A program made the position numbers and the translations under genes. A model generated the notes under the pieces. That model was not told where the DNA came from. It did no database searches and saw only the letters and a list, made by a program, of their open reading frames with translations. From JBKHDT01 sp049974825 (GTDB taxonomy: Bacteria > Pseudomonadota > Gammaproteobacteria > Halothiobacillales > Halothiobacillaceae), in NCBI GenBank assembly GCA_049974825.1, contig JBNGDJ010000033.1, positions 1-22,297 of the forward strand: a DNA stretch of 22,297 nt. Direction: 5' to 3'. This document shows, piece by piece, positions 15,722 to 22,297 of the stretch. The first letter of the stretch is position 1. Each line of letters starts with the position of its first letter.

Positions 15722-15886
15722 GGGAAGGTCTGCACGAGCGCAGAGATTCCCGTGCCGGTCTCGGATGCCCTGCCGCACAATGGCGCAAGCTATTGAGTTG
15801 CTCAGCATGGCCCGGGCGTGAACGCCGGCTCCGCCAGCTGGCGCGTTTGGCTGGCGTTAGCCCACAAATCCATGGATGGATTTGTG
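15722..15886 (+). repeat. Five-hairpin cassette, copy C (partly decayed)
   Basis: The order is as in copy A. H1 (15722-15751) has a damaged right arm. The H2 region carries the variant GTGCCGGTCTCGGATGCCC, also found in copy E. H3 (15778-15795) has one change. The H4 position is replaced by a longer GC-rich stretch with AACGCC/GGCGTT and GCCAGC/GCTGGC pairings. H5 (15863-15886) has perfect CACAAATCCAT/ATGGATTTGTG arms. The H5 end points towards the 3' end of mutS. Confidence 0.8.
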
Positions 15887-15930
15887 CAGAGTTTCCCCAG
15901 AGTTTCCCCAGAGTTTCCCCAGAGTTTCTT
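15887..15930. repeat. Four tandem 11-bp repeats at the 3' end of mutS
   Basis: CAGAGTTTCCC is repeated at 15887-15897, 15898-15908 and 15909-15919, then as CAGAGTTTCTT at 15920-15930. The last unit runs into the first base of the mutS stop codon (complement 15930-15932). A single unit of the same sequence flanks H5 in copies A and E, so this is a local expansion of the cassette boundary. Confidence 0.9.
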
Positions 15931-18569
15931 CAGTCCTCTTGCAGACGCTCGCGTGCCTGGTAGAGCCACTCCAGCGCCTGTCTGGGCGTGAGTGCGTCGG
16001 GATCAAGCCGCTCAAGCTCTTCCAGCAGGGGGTGTGGTTCGGCTGCACTCGGTGCCGGCGGGGCATCTGCAAACAGGTCAAGCTGCGGCCCGCGGGCATG
16101 ACTTTCCCGTTCCAGTTCTCCGAGCTTGCGCCGTGCCTGTTCGACCACGGGTTGCGGCACGCCCGCCATCTGGGCTACCCGGATACCGTAACTCTGGCTC
16201 GCCGGCCCGGCCTTGACCCGGTGCATGAAGACCAGCCGCTGCTCGTGCTCGATTGCGTCCAGATGGACGTTTCGACAGCCTTCGAGGCGCTCGGCAAGCG
16301 CGGTGATTTCGAAGTAGTGCGTGGCAAAGAGGGTCAGGGCCCGGGTCTGGCGGGCCAGGTGTTCGGCTGTCGCCCAGGCGAGGGCCAGTCCGTCGAAGGT
16401 GCTGGTTCCGCGGCCGATTTCATCCATCAGCACCAGCGATCGCTCGCTGGCATTGTTGAGAATCTCGGCCGCCTCGGTCATTTCCACCATGAAGGTCGAG
16501 CGGCCCGAGGCCAGGTCGTCCGAGGCCCCGATCCGCGTGAAGATCCGGTCCACCGGCCCAATCAGGGCCTCTGTGGCCGGCACGTGGCTGCCGATGTGCG
16601 CCAGCAGGACGATCAGTGCCGTCTGGCGCATGTAGGTGGATTTGCCGCCCATGTTCGGGCCCGTGATGATCAGCATCCGGGTCCGTTCGTCCAGTGACAG
16701 GTCATTGGCGGTGAAGTGCTGGCCGGCTGCTTCTTCGCGCATGGCCTGCTCCACCACCGGGTGACGGCCCGCGCGGATTTCGAGCACGGGCCGATCGGTC
16801 AGTACCGGACGGCACCAGTTGGCGTCGCGCGCGCAGGATGCCAGGGCGGTCAGTACGTCCAGCTCGGCCAGCGCTGCCGCGGCCTGCTTGAGGTCATTAT
16901 GCTTGCCGTGCAGAGTCTGCAGCAGTTGTTCATACAGCAGCTTTTCGCGGGCAAGGGCCCGCTCGCGCGCGGACAGCACCTTGTCCTCGAACGACTTGAG
17001 CTCCGGCGTGATATAGCGTTCGCTGGCCTTCAGGGTCTGGCGGCGCACGTACTCGGCGGGCACATGTTCCGACTGGCTGCGCGCGATCTCAATATAAAAA
17101 CCATGCACCCGGTTGTAGGCCACCTTGAGACTGGCAATGCCGGTTCGTTCCCGTTCGCGCGCTTCCAGGTCACTCAAGAACTGGTCGGCGTTTTCCGAGA
17201 GCCGGCGCAACTCGTCCAGCTCGGCATCGTGGCCGGTGGCGATCACCCCGCCGTCACGCATCAGCATCGGAGGCTCTTCGACGATGGCGCGCCGGAGTAG
17301 ATCCAGCGTTTCTGGCCGGTCTGCCAGCGCCACGCGCAGTCTAGCCAGGGTTGGTTCGTCGTCGGCGATTGTCTCGCGCAGGTCCGGGAGAGCAGCCAGG
17401 GCAGAACGCAAGGTGACCAGGTCGCGCGGACGGGCGCTGCCCAGTGCAATCCGGGTCAGAATCCTTTCCAGATCTCCTATTCCCTGTAGATGTCGCTGGA
17501 TCGCCTCGATATCGCCCGCGCCGGCCAGGTGCTCGATGCACTGGGCGCGGGCAGCCAGAATTGCGTGGTCACGAAGGGGGCGACCGATCCAGCTGCGCAG
17601 CAGGCGGCCGCCCATCGGGCAGCGGCAGCGGTCAAGCAACCCGACGAGCGTATGGCGGCTTTCCCCGGAATTGGACGCAAACAGCTCCAGGTTGCGGCGC
17701 GTTGCCGCATCGATCTGCAGGGCATCCTCCCGGCGCTCCAGCCGCATCCCCGTCAAGTGGGGCAGGGCCGAGCGCTGCGTTTCCTTGACATACTGAAGCA
17801 GTGCGCCGGCAGCACCGAGCGCCAGTTGCTGGGCTCCTTGCGGTTCGGCGAGACCAAAGCCGGCCAGGTCCGTTACCCCGAACTGCGCCTTGAGCGTTTC
17901 CACCGCCGAGTCCGGGTCGAAGTGCCAGACCGGCCGCTGGCGGGGTTGCCGCGCGGCTGCGCGATCCCCGAGAGGCGCGGTGTCTTCCGGCACCAGCAGC
18001 TCCGCCGGGTCGAGACGGGCCAGTTCGGCCTCCAGCGTGGCTGGGTCCTCGGTCGCGAATAGCGCGAAGTCTCCCGTCGACAACTCCACCGAGGCGACGC
18101 CGAAGCCGGCCCCCGTGGATTGGATGGCCACCAGCCGGTTTTCGCGGCGCTGTTCGAGCAGGGCATCCTCAGTCAGCGTCCCGGGTGTGACGATCCGCAC
18201 CACTTGCCGCGCCACCGGGCCCTTGCTGGTGGCCGGGTCGCCCACCTGCTCGCAGATGGCCACCGACTCCCCGGCGCGCACCAGGCGCGCCAGGTAGTTC
18301 TCGTAGGCATGTACCGGCACGCCGGCCATGGGAATCGGCTTGCCGGCCGACTGGCCCCGATGCGTCAGTGTCAGGTCGATCAGGGCGGCGGCCCGTTTTG
18401 CATCCTCGTAGAACAGTTCATAGAAATCGCCCATTCGATAGAACAGCAGGATCTCCGGATGCTCGGCCTTGATCCGGAGGTACTGCTGCATCATGGGCGT
18501 ATGCTGCGAAAGATCGTTGGCGCGGGTCACTGGTAACGATTCTGCGGTTTTGAAATCCGGGCAGTGCAC
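15930..18569 (-). CDS. mutS: DNA mismatch repair protein MutS
   Basis: MutS recognises base mismatches and small loops and starts repair with MutL. The protein is about 879 residues. The mismatch-binding motif is in YRMGDFYELF (F49-Y50-E51). The clamp/lever region includes HGFYIEIARSQSEHVPAEYV. The ATPase domain has Walker A GPNMGGKSTYMRQ, then GASDDLASGRSTFMVEM, Walker B LVLMDEIGRGTSTFDG, and the dimer motif LFATHYFEIT. QLDLF near the C-terminus fits a beta-clamp binding motif, and LTPRQALEWLYQ closes the protein. The frame opens at GTG 18569; a second GTG at 18530 (residue 14) gives a more E. coli-like N-terminus. Neither has a clear ribosome-binding site. pncC is divergent, 152 bp away. 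Confidence 0.97.
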   Translation of the reverse strand: MHCPDFKTAESLPVTRANDLSQHTPMMQQYLRIKAEHPEILLFYRMGDFYELFYEDAKRAAALIDLTLTHRGQSAGKPIPMAGVPVHAYENYLARLVRAGESVAICEQVGDPATSKGPVARQVVRIVTPGTLTEDALLEQRRENRLVAIQSTGAGFGVASVELSTGDFALFATEDPATLEAELARLDPAELLVPEDTAPLGDRAAARQPRQRPVWHFDPDSAVETLKAQFGVTDLAGFGLAEPQGAQQLALGAAGALLQYVKETQRSALPHLTGMRLERREDALQIDAATRRNLELFASNSGESRHTLVGLLDRCRCPMGGRLLRSWIGRPLRDHAILAARAQCIEHLAGAGDIEAIQRHLQGIGDLERILTRIALGSARPRDLVTLRSALAALPDLRETIADDEPTLARLRVALADRPETLDLLRRAIVEEPPMLMRDGGVIATGHDAELDELRRLSENADQFLSDLEARERERTGIASLKVAYNRVHGFYIEIARSQSEHVPAEYVRRQTLKASERYITPELKSFEDKVLSARERALAREKLLYEQLLQTLHGKHNDLKQAAAALAELDVLTALASCARDANWCRPVLTDRPVLEIRAGRHPVVEQAMREEAAGQHFTANDLSLDERTRMLIITGPNMGGKSTYMRQTALIVLLAHIGSHVPATEALIGPVDRIFTRIGASDDLASGRSTFMVEMTEAAEILNNASERSLVLMDEIGRGTSTFDGLALAWATAEHLARQTRALTLFATHYFEITALAERLEGCRNVHLDAIEHEQRLVFMHRVKAGPASQSYGIRVAQMAGVPQPVVEQARRKLGELERESHARGPQLDLFADAPPAPSAAEPHPLLEELERLDPDALTPRQALEWLYQARERLQED

Positions 18570-18653
18570 CCGGCAGGTGAAGTCGCTCTGTCGCGTTCAG
18601 GTTGCCGGTGCAGACGCGAATGCTACCACGGGCATGTTTGCCGCCTGCAGGAT

Positions 18654-18682
18654 CTGTCGCTGGTGGCGATGCGTGCGATAAT
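18654..18682 (+). promoter_or_regulatory. Weak promoter candidate for pncC
   Basis: GATAAT (18677-18682) is a good -10. CTGTCG (18654-18659), 17 nt upstream, is a poor -35. The pncC ATG follows 39 nt later, with a GGGGG stretch just before it. No LexA box was seen in the 152-bp mutS-pncC interval. Confidence 0.3.
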
Positions 18683-18721
18683 TGAACAATCGATGGCAAC
18701 AGCAGGCTTTCGGGGGCCACC

Positions 18722-19222
18722 ATGACGTTCGATTCAGGTCTGGTCGAAACAGTACGCGGGCTGGGCGAGATCCTCTCGGCGGGCGGGGTGCGCCTGGTGA
18801 CAGCCGAGTCCTGTACTGGGGGCGGGCTGGCCTTTTTGCTGACGGAAGTACCGGGCAGTTCACGTTGGTTCGAACGAGGTTTCGTGACCTATTCGAATGC
18901 GGCCAAGCACGAGCTTTTGGGTGTGCCCGAGACTGTTCTGGACGCGCACGGCGCGGTAAGCGGGCCCTGTGTCGAGGCGATGGTCGCCGGGGCACTGGCG
19001 CATGCGCGGGCGGATCTGGCCGTCGCGGTGAGCGGGATTGCCGGCCCCGGTGGCGGAACACCCGAGAAGCCGGTGGGCACGGTATGGATTGGTTGCGGCT
19101 GGCGCAGCGAGCGGCCCCAGGCACGCTGCCTGAATCTGCCCGGCAATCGCAGCCAGGTGCGCCAGCAGACCATTGAAGCGGTTGTCGCATGGCTTGGTGA
19201 ACTGGCCGATGCCGGCTTCTGA
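18722..19222 (+). CDS. pncC: Nicotinamide-nucleotide amidohydrolase PncC (CinA C-terminal family)
   Basis: PncC deamidates NMN to nicotinate mononucleotide in the pyridine-nucleotide salvage cycle. The 166-residue stand-alone domain has the family motifs LVTAESCTGGGLAFLLTEVP (catalytic Ser30), FERGFVTYSNAAKHELLGV (conserved Tyr and Lys), and VAVSGIAGPGGGTPEKPVGT. Its length matches E. coli PncC; the N-terminal MoCF-like domain of full CinA is absent. In many gammaproteobacteria this gene precedes recA and lies near mutS. Here mutS is adjacent and divergent, but thpR follows instead of recA. The stop codon lies inside the start of thpR (14-nt overlap), so translation is probably coupled. Confidence 0.95.
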   Translation: MTFDSGLVETVRGLGEILSAGGVRLVTAESCTGGGLAFLLTEVPGSSRWFERGFVTYSNAAKHELLGVPETVLDAHGAVSGPCVEAMVAGALAHARADLAVAVSGIAGPGGGTPEKPVGTVWIGCGWRSERPQARCLNLPGNRSQVRQQTIEAVVAWLGELADAGF

Positions 19223-19823
19223 GCACGGCCAAGCAGGTGCTGTCGGTCGGTATTTCTTCGCACTGTGGCCGAGGGCGGAGGTGCGCGATGCCCTGGCCCG
19301 GGCTGCCGAGGCCTTGCCCCGCTGCGGCCGCGCGGTGCCGCCGACCAACTATCACCTGACGCTGGCTTTCCTCGGGAATCTGGATCGCCAGTGCTTGCCG
19401 GCGCTTGAGGAGGCGGGAGCAGCGGTGCATGGTCAGGCCGACAGTCTGCCCCTGACGCGTTTCGACGGGTTTGCCCGCGCCCGGGTGCTTTTCGCGGCGC
19501 CGAAAGACTGCCCAGACTGGTTGGCCGACTGGCAGGCGGCCCTGTTGGACAGCCTGAGCGCGGTTGGCTACGCTCCGGAAAAGGCATTCGGCCGGTTTCG
19601 ACCTCACGTGACCCTGCGTCGTCGGGTGGATCTGCCCCTGCCGGAGCTTCCTGAAGTCATGGATCCGGCGGTTGACTGGGCCGGCAGCGAACTGGCCTTG
19701 CTTGAGAGTCCGCTGACCAGCGGCATGTCCGGGTACCGGGTCATCTGGCCCACAGCGTCTGCCGGCTTGTCCGGTCGGGACGCAGCGCGCAGCCAGCGAC
19801 CCCTGTCTGGAGGAAACCGATGA
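19209..19823 (+). CDS. thpR: RNA 2',3'-cyclic phosphodiesterase ThpR (2H family)
   Basis: ThpR belongs to the 2H phosphoesterase superfamily and opens 2',3'-cyclic phosphates at RNA ends; it was formerly called 2'-5' RNA ligase. The 204-residue protein carries the two catalytic HxTx motifs: HLTLAFLGN (about residue 48) and HVTLRRRV (about residue 137). Between them lies a typical FARARVLFAAP strand. The ATG at 19209 overlaps the end of pncC by 14 nt and gives the usual start just before RYFFALWP; an earlier in-frame ATG at 19173 would extend it into pncC. The stop overlaps the ampD start (ATGA), indicating a tightly coupled pncC-thpR-ampD operon. The last 20 residues are rich in Ser and Arg and not conserved. 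Confidence 0.93.
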   Translation: MPASEHGQAGAVGRYFFALWPRAEVRDALARAAEALPRCGRAVPPTNYHLTLAFLGNLDRQCLPALEEAGAAVHGQADSLPLTRFDGFARARVLFAAPKDCPDWLADWQAALLDSLSAVGYAPEKAFGRFRPHVTLRRRVDLPLPELPEVMDPAVDWAGSELALLESPLTSGMSGYRVIWPTASAGLSGRDAARSQRPLSGGNR

Positions 19824-20380
19824 TTGTCGACCCGCAAACTGACTGCATTGCCTCGGCCCGGTTTGTCCGCTCGCCCCATGCGGACCAGCGTCCGCCGGAT
19901 ACGCGTATCGAACTGGTGGTGCTGCACAACATCAGTCTGCCACCGGGCGAGTTTGGCGGCCCCTGGGTCGAACAATTCTTTATGGGAACGCTGGATCCCG
20001 AGGCGCATCCGTATTTTCGCGAGATTGTCGACCTGCGGGTCAGTGCCCACCTGTTGATTCGGCGCGACGGCACGCTGTTGCAGTTTGTGCCGTTTTCCTG
20101 GCGGGCCTGGCATGCGGGCGAGTCCCGATTCGGGGAGCGCGTGCGCTGCAATGATTTTTCCATTGGAATCGAGCTGGAGGGAACCGACACCCTGGCCTAC
20201 GGCGCCGCCCAGTACGACGCGTTGGTCGGCGTGCTCGGGGCGCTGAAACAGCGTTATCCGACGTTGGCCCATGTCCGCGGGCATGCGGACATTTCGCCCG
20301 GCCGCAAGACCGACCCCGGTCCTGCCTTCGACTGGGGCCGGCTGGCCAGCCGCTTGCCTGAAGGGCTTTCGGTGGCCTGA
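19820..20380 (+). CDS. ampD: 1,6-anhydro-N-acetylmuramyl-L-alanine amidase AmpD
   Basis: AmpD is a cytoplasmic zinc amidase that recycles peptidoglycan by cutting the stem peptide from anhydro-muropeptides; in many species its loss derepresses AmpC beta-lactamase. The 186 residues show ELVVLHNISLPPGEFGG with zinc ligand His36, then VSAHLLIRRDGTLLQFVP and AWHAGESRFGER. NDFSIGIELEGTD precedes the C-terminal VRGHADISPGRKTDPGP, which supplies the second His and the Asp ligand. Length and order match the E. coli and Citrobacter enzymes, and no signal peptide is present. A GGAGG lies 7 nt before the ATG. The gene overlaps thpR by 4 nt. A hairpin cassette begins at the base directly after the stop and separates it from ampE. 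Confidence 0.97.
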   Translation: MIVDPQTDCIASARFVRSPHADQRPPDTRIELVVLHNISLPPGEFGGPWVEQFFMGTLDPEAHPYFREIVDLRVSAHLLIRRDGTLLQFVPFSWRAWHAGESRFGERVRCNDFSIGIELEGTDTLAYGAAQYDALVGVLGALKQRYPTLAHVRGHADISPGRKTDPGPAFDWGRLASRLPEGLSVA

Positions 20381-20533
20381 GGAAACTCTGCACAAATCCA
20401 TCCATGGATTTATGCAGACACGCCCGGGCCGATACATGCTCGGCCCGGGCTCCGCAATTCAATGGCTTGCGCCATTGTGCGGCAGGGCATCCGAGACCGG
20501 CACGGGAAGGTCTGCATTTGTGCAGACCTTCCC
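20381..20533 (-). repeat. Five-hairpin cassette, copy E (inverted)
   Basis: This is the reverse complement of copy A in order. GGAAACTCTG (20381-20390) follows the ampD stop directly. Then come H5 (20388-20417, 14-bp arms), H4 (20422-20450, perfect 9-bp arms), H3 (20460-20477), a broken H2 region with the copy C variant, and H1 (20504-20533, perfect 13-bp arms, loop TTTG). H1, H3, H4 and H5 stems are intact. Confidence 0.9.
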
Positions 20534-20557
20534 TGATGAGCATTTCACCAAGAAATC

Positions 20558-20580
20558 TCTGCACAAATGCAGACCTTACC
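20558..20580 (-). repeat. Extra partial H1 unit
   Basis: TCTGCA/TGCAGA around CAAA, followed by CCTTACC, is a second incomplete H1 hairpin 25 bp after copy E. It ends 26 bp before the ampE start codon. No other gene or clear promoter is seen in this interval; the ampE ribosome-binding site is weak. Confidence 0.7.
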
Positions 20581-20606
20581 CAACCGATCGGCCCGTGGTG
20601 TAACGA

Positions 20607-21563
20607 ATGACCCTGATTGCCCTGCTGATAGCGCTTGCCCTTGAGTGGATCGCCGAATCGCTTGGCGAGCTGCGTCGGCGTACCTGTTTTTCCTGCCTGG
20701 TCGAACGGGTTCGGAATTGGCCGCTGTTTGGCCGCCAGCCGACCGTGGCGGATCTGTTCCTGCTTCTGGTGGTGGTCGGCGCCACCGCCGTCCTGGCTGC
20801 CGTGCTCGAATCCTGGCTGTTCGGGATTCCGGGGCTGCTGTTCTCGGTTTTCGTCCTGTTCTGGTGTCTGCACCCGCGGCACATGCATCCACATCTGGAT
20901 GCCTACCTGGTCGCAAGGGCCGGGCATGATGACAACGCGGCGCGGCACGAGGCGCAGATTCTGCTGGACGAGCCGATCCCGGTGGATACCGAAGAGGAAG
21001 TGCGCAAGGTGGCCGATTCAGTACTGGTCGGCGGATTGACCGAGGTGTTCGCCGTGCTGTTCTGGTTTGTGCTGCTTGGCCCGGCGGGTGCGGTGCTCTA
21101 TCGCTTCCTGTGGCAGGTGGTTCACCGTCCGCCGGAGCCTGGCGGGGAGGCGTCTGGCGAGGCGGCGACCGATGGGCAGGACTTCCTCCCCAGGGCACCC
21201 CTGGCGCCAGGCTGGCGCGCGCGGGTGCTTGCCTTGCTTGAATGGCTGCCGGCGCGCCTGATGGCGGCCCTGTTTCTGGTGGTCGGTGCCTATGAAAAAG
21301 GCGTGCGGGCCTGGCAGGCCGCTTCGGCTTTCTCGGTGGATCCGGGGCAGGACCGCTGGCTGGCTGGAACTCGCCAGCTGCTGCGTGACGTGGGTCGGGG
21401 CGCGATCGAGGCCGAGGCGCAGGTCGTGTGCGCACGGGACAGCAACGACTGCCTGGTAACCCGTGCCGGGCTTGTTGCCAGTGCGCGTGCCGTGGTGTTC
21501 CGGGCCTTGGTTGCCGGCATTGCGCTGGCGGCGATTGCAACGCTCGCGGGGTGGCTGGGATGA
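20607..21563 (+). CDS. ampE: Inner-membrane protein AmpE (regulatory signalling modulator)
   Basis: AmpE is an inner-membrane protein of the CbiB-related family found beside ampD; its biochemical role is uncertain, though it has been linked to sensing or modulation in the ampD pathway. The 318-residue protein starts with a hydrophobic segment (MTLIALLIALALEWIAESL). It has membrane spans near residues 48-66, 72-90, 147-170 and 218-232, and a final C-terminal span VVFRALVAGIALAAIATLAG. Conserved features include LHPRHMHPHLDAYLVA and the soluble loop region PVDTEEEVRKVADSVLVGGL. Its location right after ampD supports the name. A cassette copy lies between the two genes, so co-transcription is possible but structured. 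Its stop overlaps the next gene's start by ATGA. Confidence 0.88.
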   Translation: MTLIALLIALALEWIAESLGELRRRTCFSCLVERVRNWPLFGRQPTVADLFLLLVVVGATAVLAAVLESWLFGIPGLLFSVFVLFWCLHPRHMHPHLDAYLVARAGHDDNAARHEAQILLDEPIPVDTEEEVRKVADSVLVGGLTEVFAVLFWFVLLGPAGAVLYRFLWQVVHRPPEPGGEASGEAATDGQDFLPRAPLAPGWRARVLALLEWLPARLMAALFLVVGAYEKGVRAWQAASAFSVDPGQDRWLAGTRQLLRDVGRGAIEAEAQVVCARDSNDCLVTRAGLVASARAVVFRALVAGIALAAIATLAGWLG

Positions 21564-22189
21564 GCACCCGACTGGACTTTCTCAGGCACGGTCAGCCCGT
21601 GGGTGGGCGGCGGTATCGCGGCGATCGGGTGGACGATCCGCTGGATGCCACGGGTTGGGCCCAGCTGCGGACGCGGGTGGTGTCGATGCCTGCGGACTGG
21701 GACTTGATCGTAACCTCCCCGCTGAGTCGCTGTGCCGACTTCGCCGGAGAGTTGGCGATGCAGAGGGGGATTCCGCTGCGTCAGATGGCTTGTTTTCGCG
21801 AGATTGGTTTCGGCCACTGGGAAGGGTTGACCCATGCCGAGGTGCGATCCCGGCACGCGAGCGAGTACCAGGCCTACCGGGCCGATCCGCTGGGCGCCCG
21901 CCCCGTTGGAGCCGAGCCGTTGCCCGCGTTTGCCGATCGGGTTCGTGGCGGTATGGATGAGCTGGTTGGCGAGCAGGCCGGACAACGTGTGCTCATTGTC
22001 TGCCACGCGGTGGTCATGCGCATGGTGGCCTGTATCGCGCTGGAAGCGCCGATTACATCCACCCGGCATGTGGCCACCGAGTATGCCGCCTGGCTGCAGC
22101 TGGTGCATGATGGCGAGCAGTACCAGATCCGCCGCCTGTGCAATGAACTGCCGGCGGCGGACAGCGATGCGGAGGCAGTGGCAGGCTGA
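21560..22189 (+). CDS. Histidine phosphatase family protein (CobC/phosphoglycerate-mutase-like)
   Basis: This 209-residue member of the histidine-phosphatase superfamily has the phosphohistidine motif LDFLRHGQPVGG (His near residue 10). Further conserved residues are TSPLSRCADFAGELA (the Arg of the pocket), FREIGFGHWEGLTHAEV (the catalytic Glu) and VLIVCHAVVMRMVA (second His). The layout resembles alpha-ribazole phosphatase CobC and related small phosphatases, but the substrate cannot be decided, and no cobalamin genes are nearby. The start ATG overlaps the ampE stop (ATGA), so the two are coupled. The last 20 residues are acidic and variable. A hairpin cassette begins 54 bp after the stop. 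Confidence 0.9.
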   Translation: MSTRLDFLRHGQPVGGRRYRGDRVDDPLDATGWAQLRTRVVSMPADWDLIVTSPLSRCADFAGELAMQRGIPLRQMACFREIGFGHWEGLTHAEVRSRHASEYQAYRADPLGARPVGAEPLPAFADRVRGGMDELVGEQAGQRVLIVCHAVVMRMVACIALEAPITSTRHVATEYAAWLQLVHDGEQYQIRRLCNELPAADSDAEAVAG

Positions 22190-22242
22190 TATTCAGTCAA
22201 GCGGGTACGGTGCCGGGCCCATGCGCGGCCGGTTGTTGGCTT

Positions 22243-22297
22243 GGGAAGGTCTGCACAAATGCAGACCTTCCCGTGCAGGGCACGGATGCCCTGCCGC
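22243..22297 (+). repeat. Five-hairpin cassette, copy D (cut by the window end)
   Basis: Perfect H1 (22243-22272, 13-bp arms, loop CAAA) and perfect H2 (22275-22294, identical to copy A) are followed by the first bases before H3, where the window ends. It is in the same orientation as copy A. The 53 bp between the phosphatase stop and H1 hold no clear terminator of their own, so the hairpins may act as the 3' structure. Confidence 0.9.

Noticed and set aside
18570..18721. LexA/SOS box in the mutS-pncC interval
   Set aside because: No CTGT-N8-ACAG match is present. The idea came only from the usual recA link of pncC.

Overview
The window is GC-rich bacterial DNA. Gene content points to a gammaproteobacterium: a sigma-70 very close to the enteric/pseudomonad type, a MutS with an E. 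coli-like C-terminus, a seven-iron FdxA ferredoxin, an AmpD-AmpE pair, and a tRNA-Ile(CAU) beside rpoD as in E. coli. The genus cannot be fixed from the sequence alone. A run of 100 N (2371-2470) is a scaffold gap, so the left 2.4 kb may not truly adjoin the rest.

Left of the gap is accessory DNA. It starts with the tail of a CRISPR array (1-382, five full repeats plus one partial, no cas genes in view). Next is the C-terminal end of an IS1634/IS4-type transposase on the minus strand. This is fused at about 808-812 to a Mu-like head gene (gpF type) that has lost its 5' part. A 126-nt interval with tRNA-like folding potential follows, then an intact Mu gpG-type virion morphogenesis gene that ends just before the gap.

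Right of the gap is mostly housekeeping chromosome. On the minus strand are a chemoreceptor with duplicated HAMP modules and its CheW (transcribed MCP then cheW), and a two-gene unit of an unrecognised 238-aa protein followed by a lipase-like alpha/beta hydrolase. Divergent from that unit are a fumarylacetoacetate-hydrolase-family enzyme and truA. Further right are tRNA-Ile(CAU) and a minus-strand unit fdxA-dnaG-rpoD, in which fdxA occupies the place usually held by rpsU. A FadL-type outer-membrane channel and mutS follow on the minus strand. On the plus strand are pncC-thpR-ampD with overlapping reading frames, then ampE and a histidine phosphatase that overlap by an ATGA.

The most unusual structure is a dispersed intergenic cassette of up to five consecutive hairpins (H1-H5). 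It occurs downstream of truA (decayed), fadL, mutS, ampD and the histidine phosphatase. Two copies begin directly at the stop codon of the upstream gene. It resembles REP/BIME-type mosaic elements in style, but I do not recognise the family. It is the best candidate here for something undescribed.
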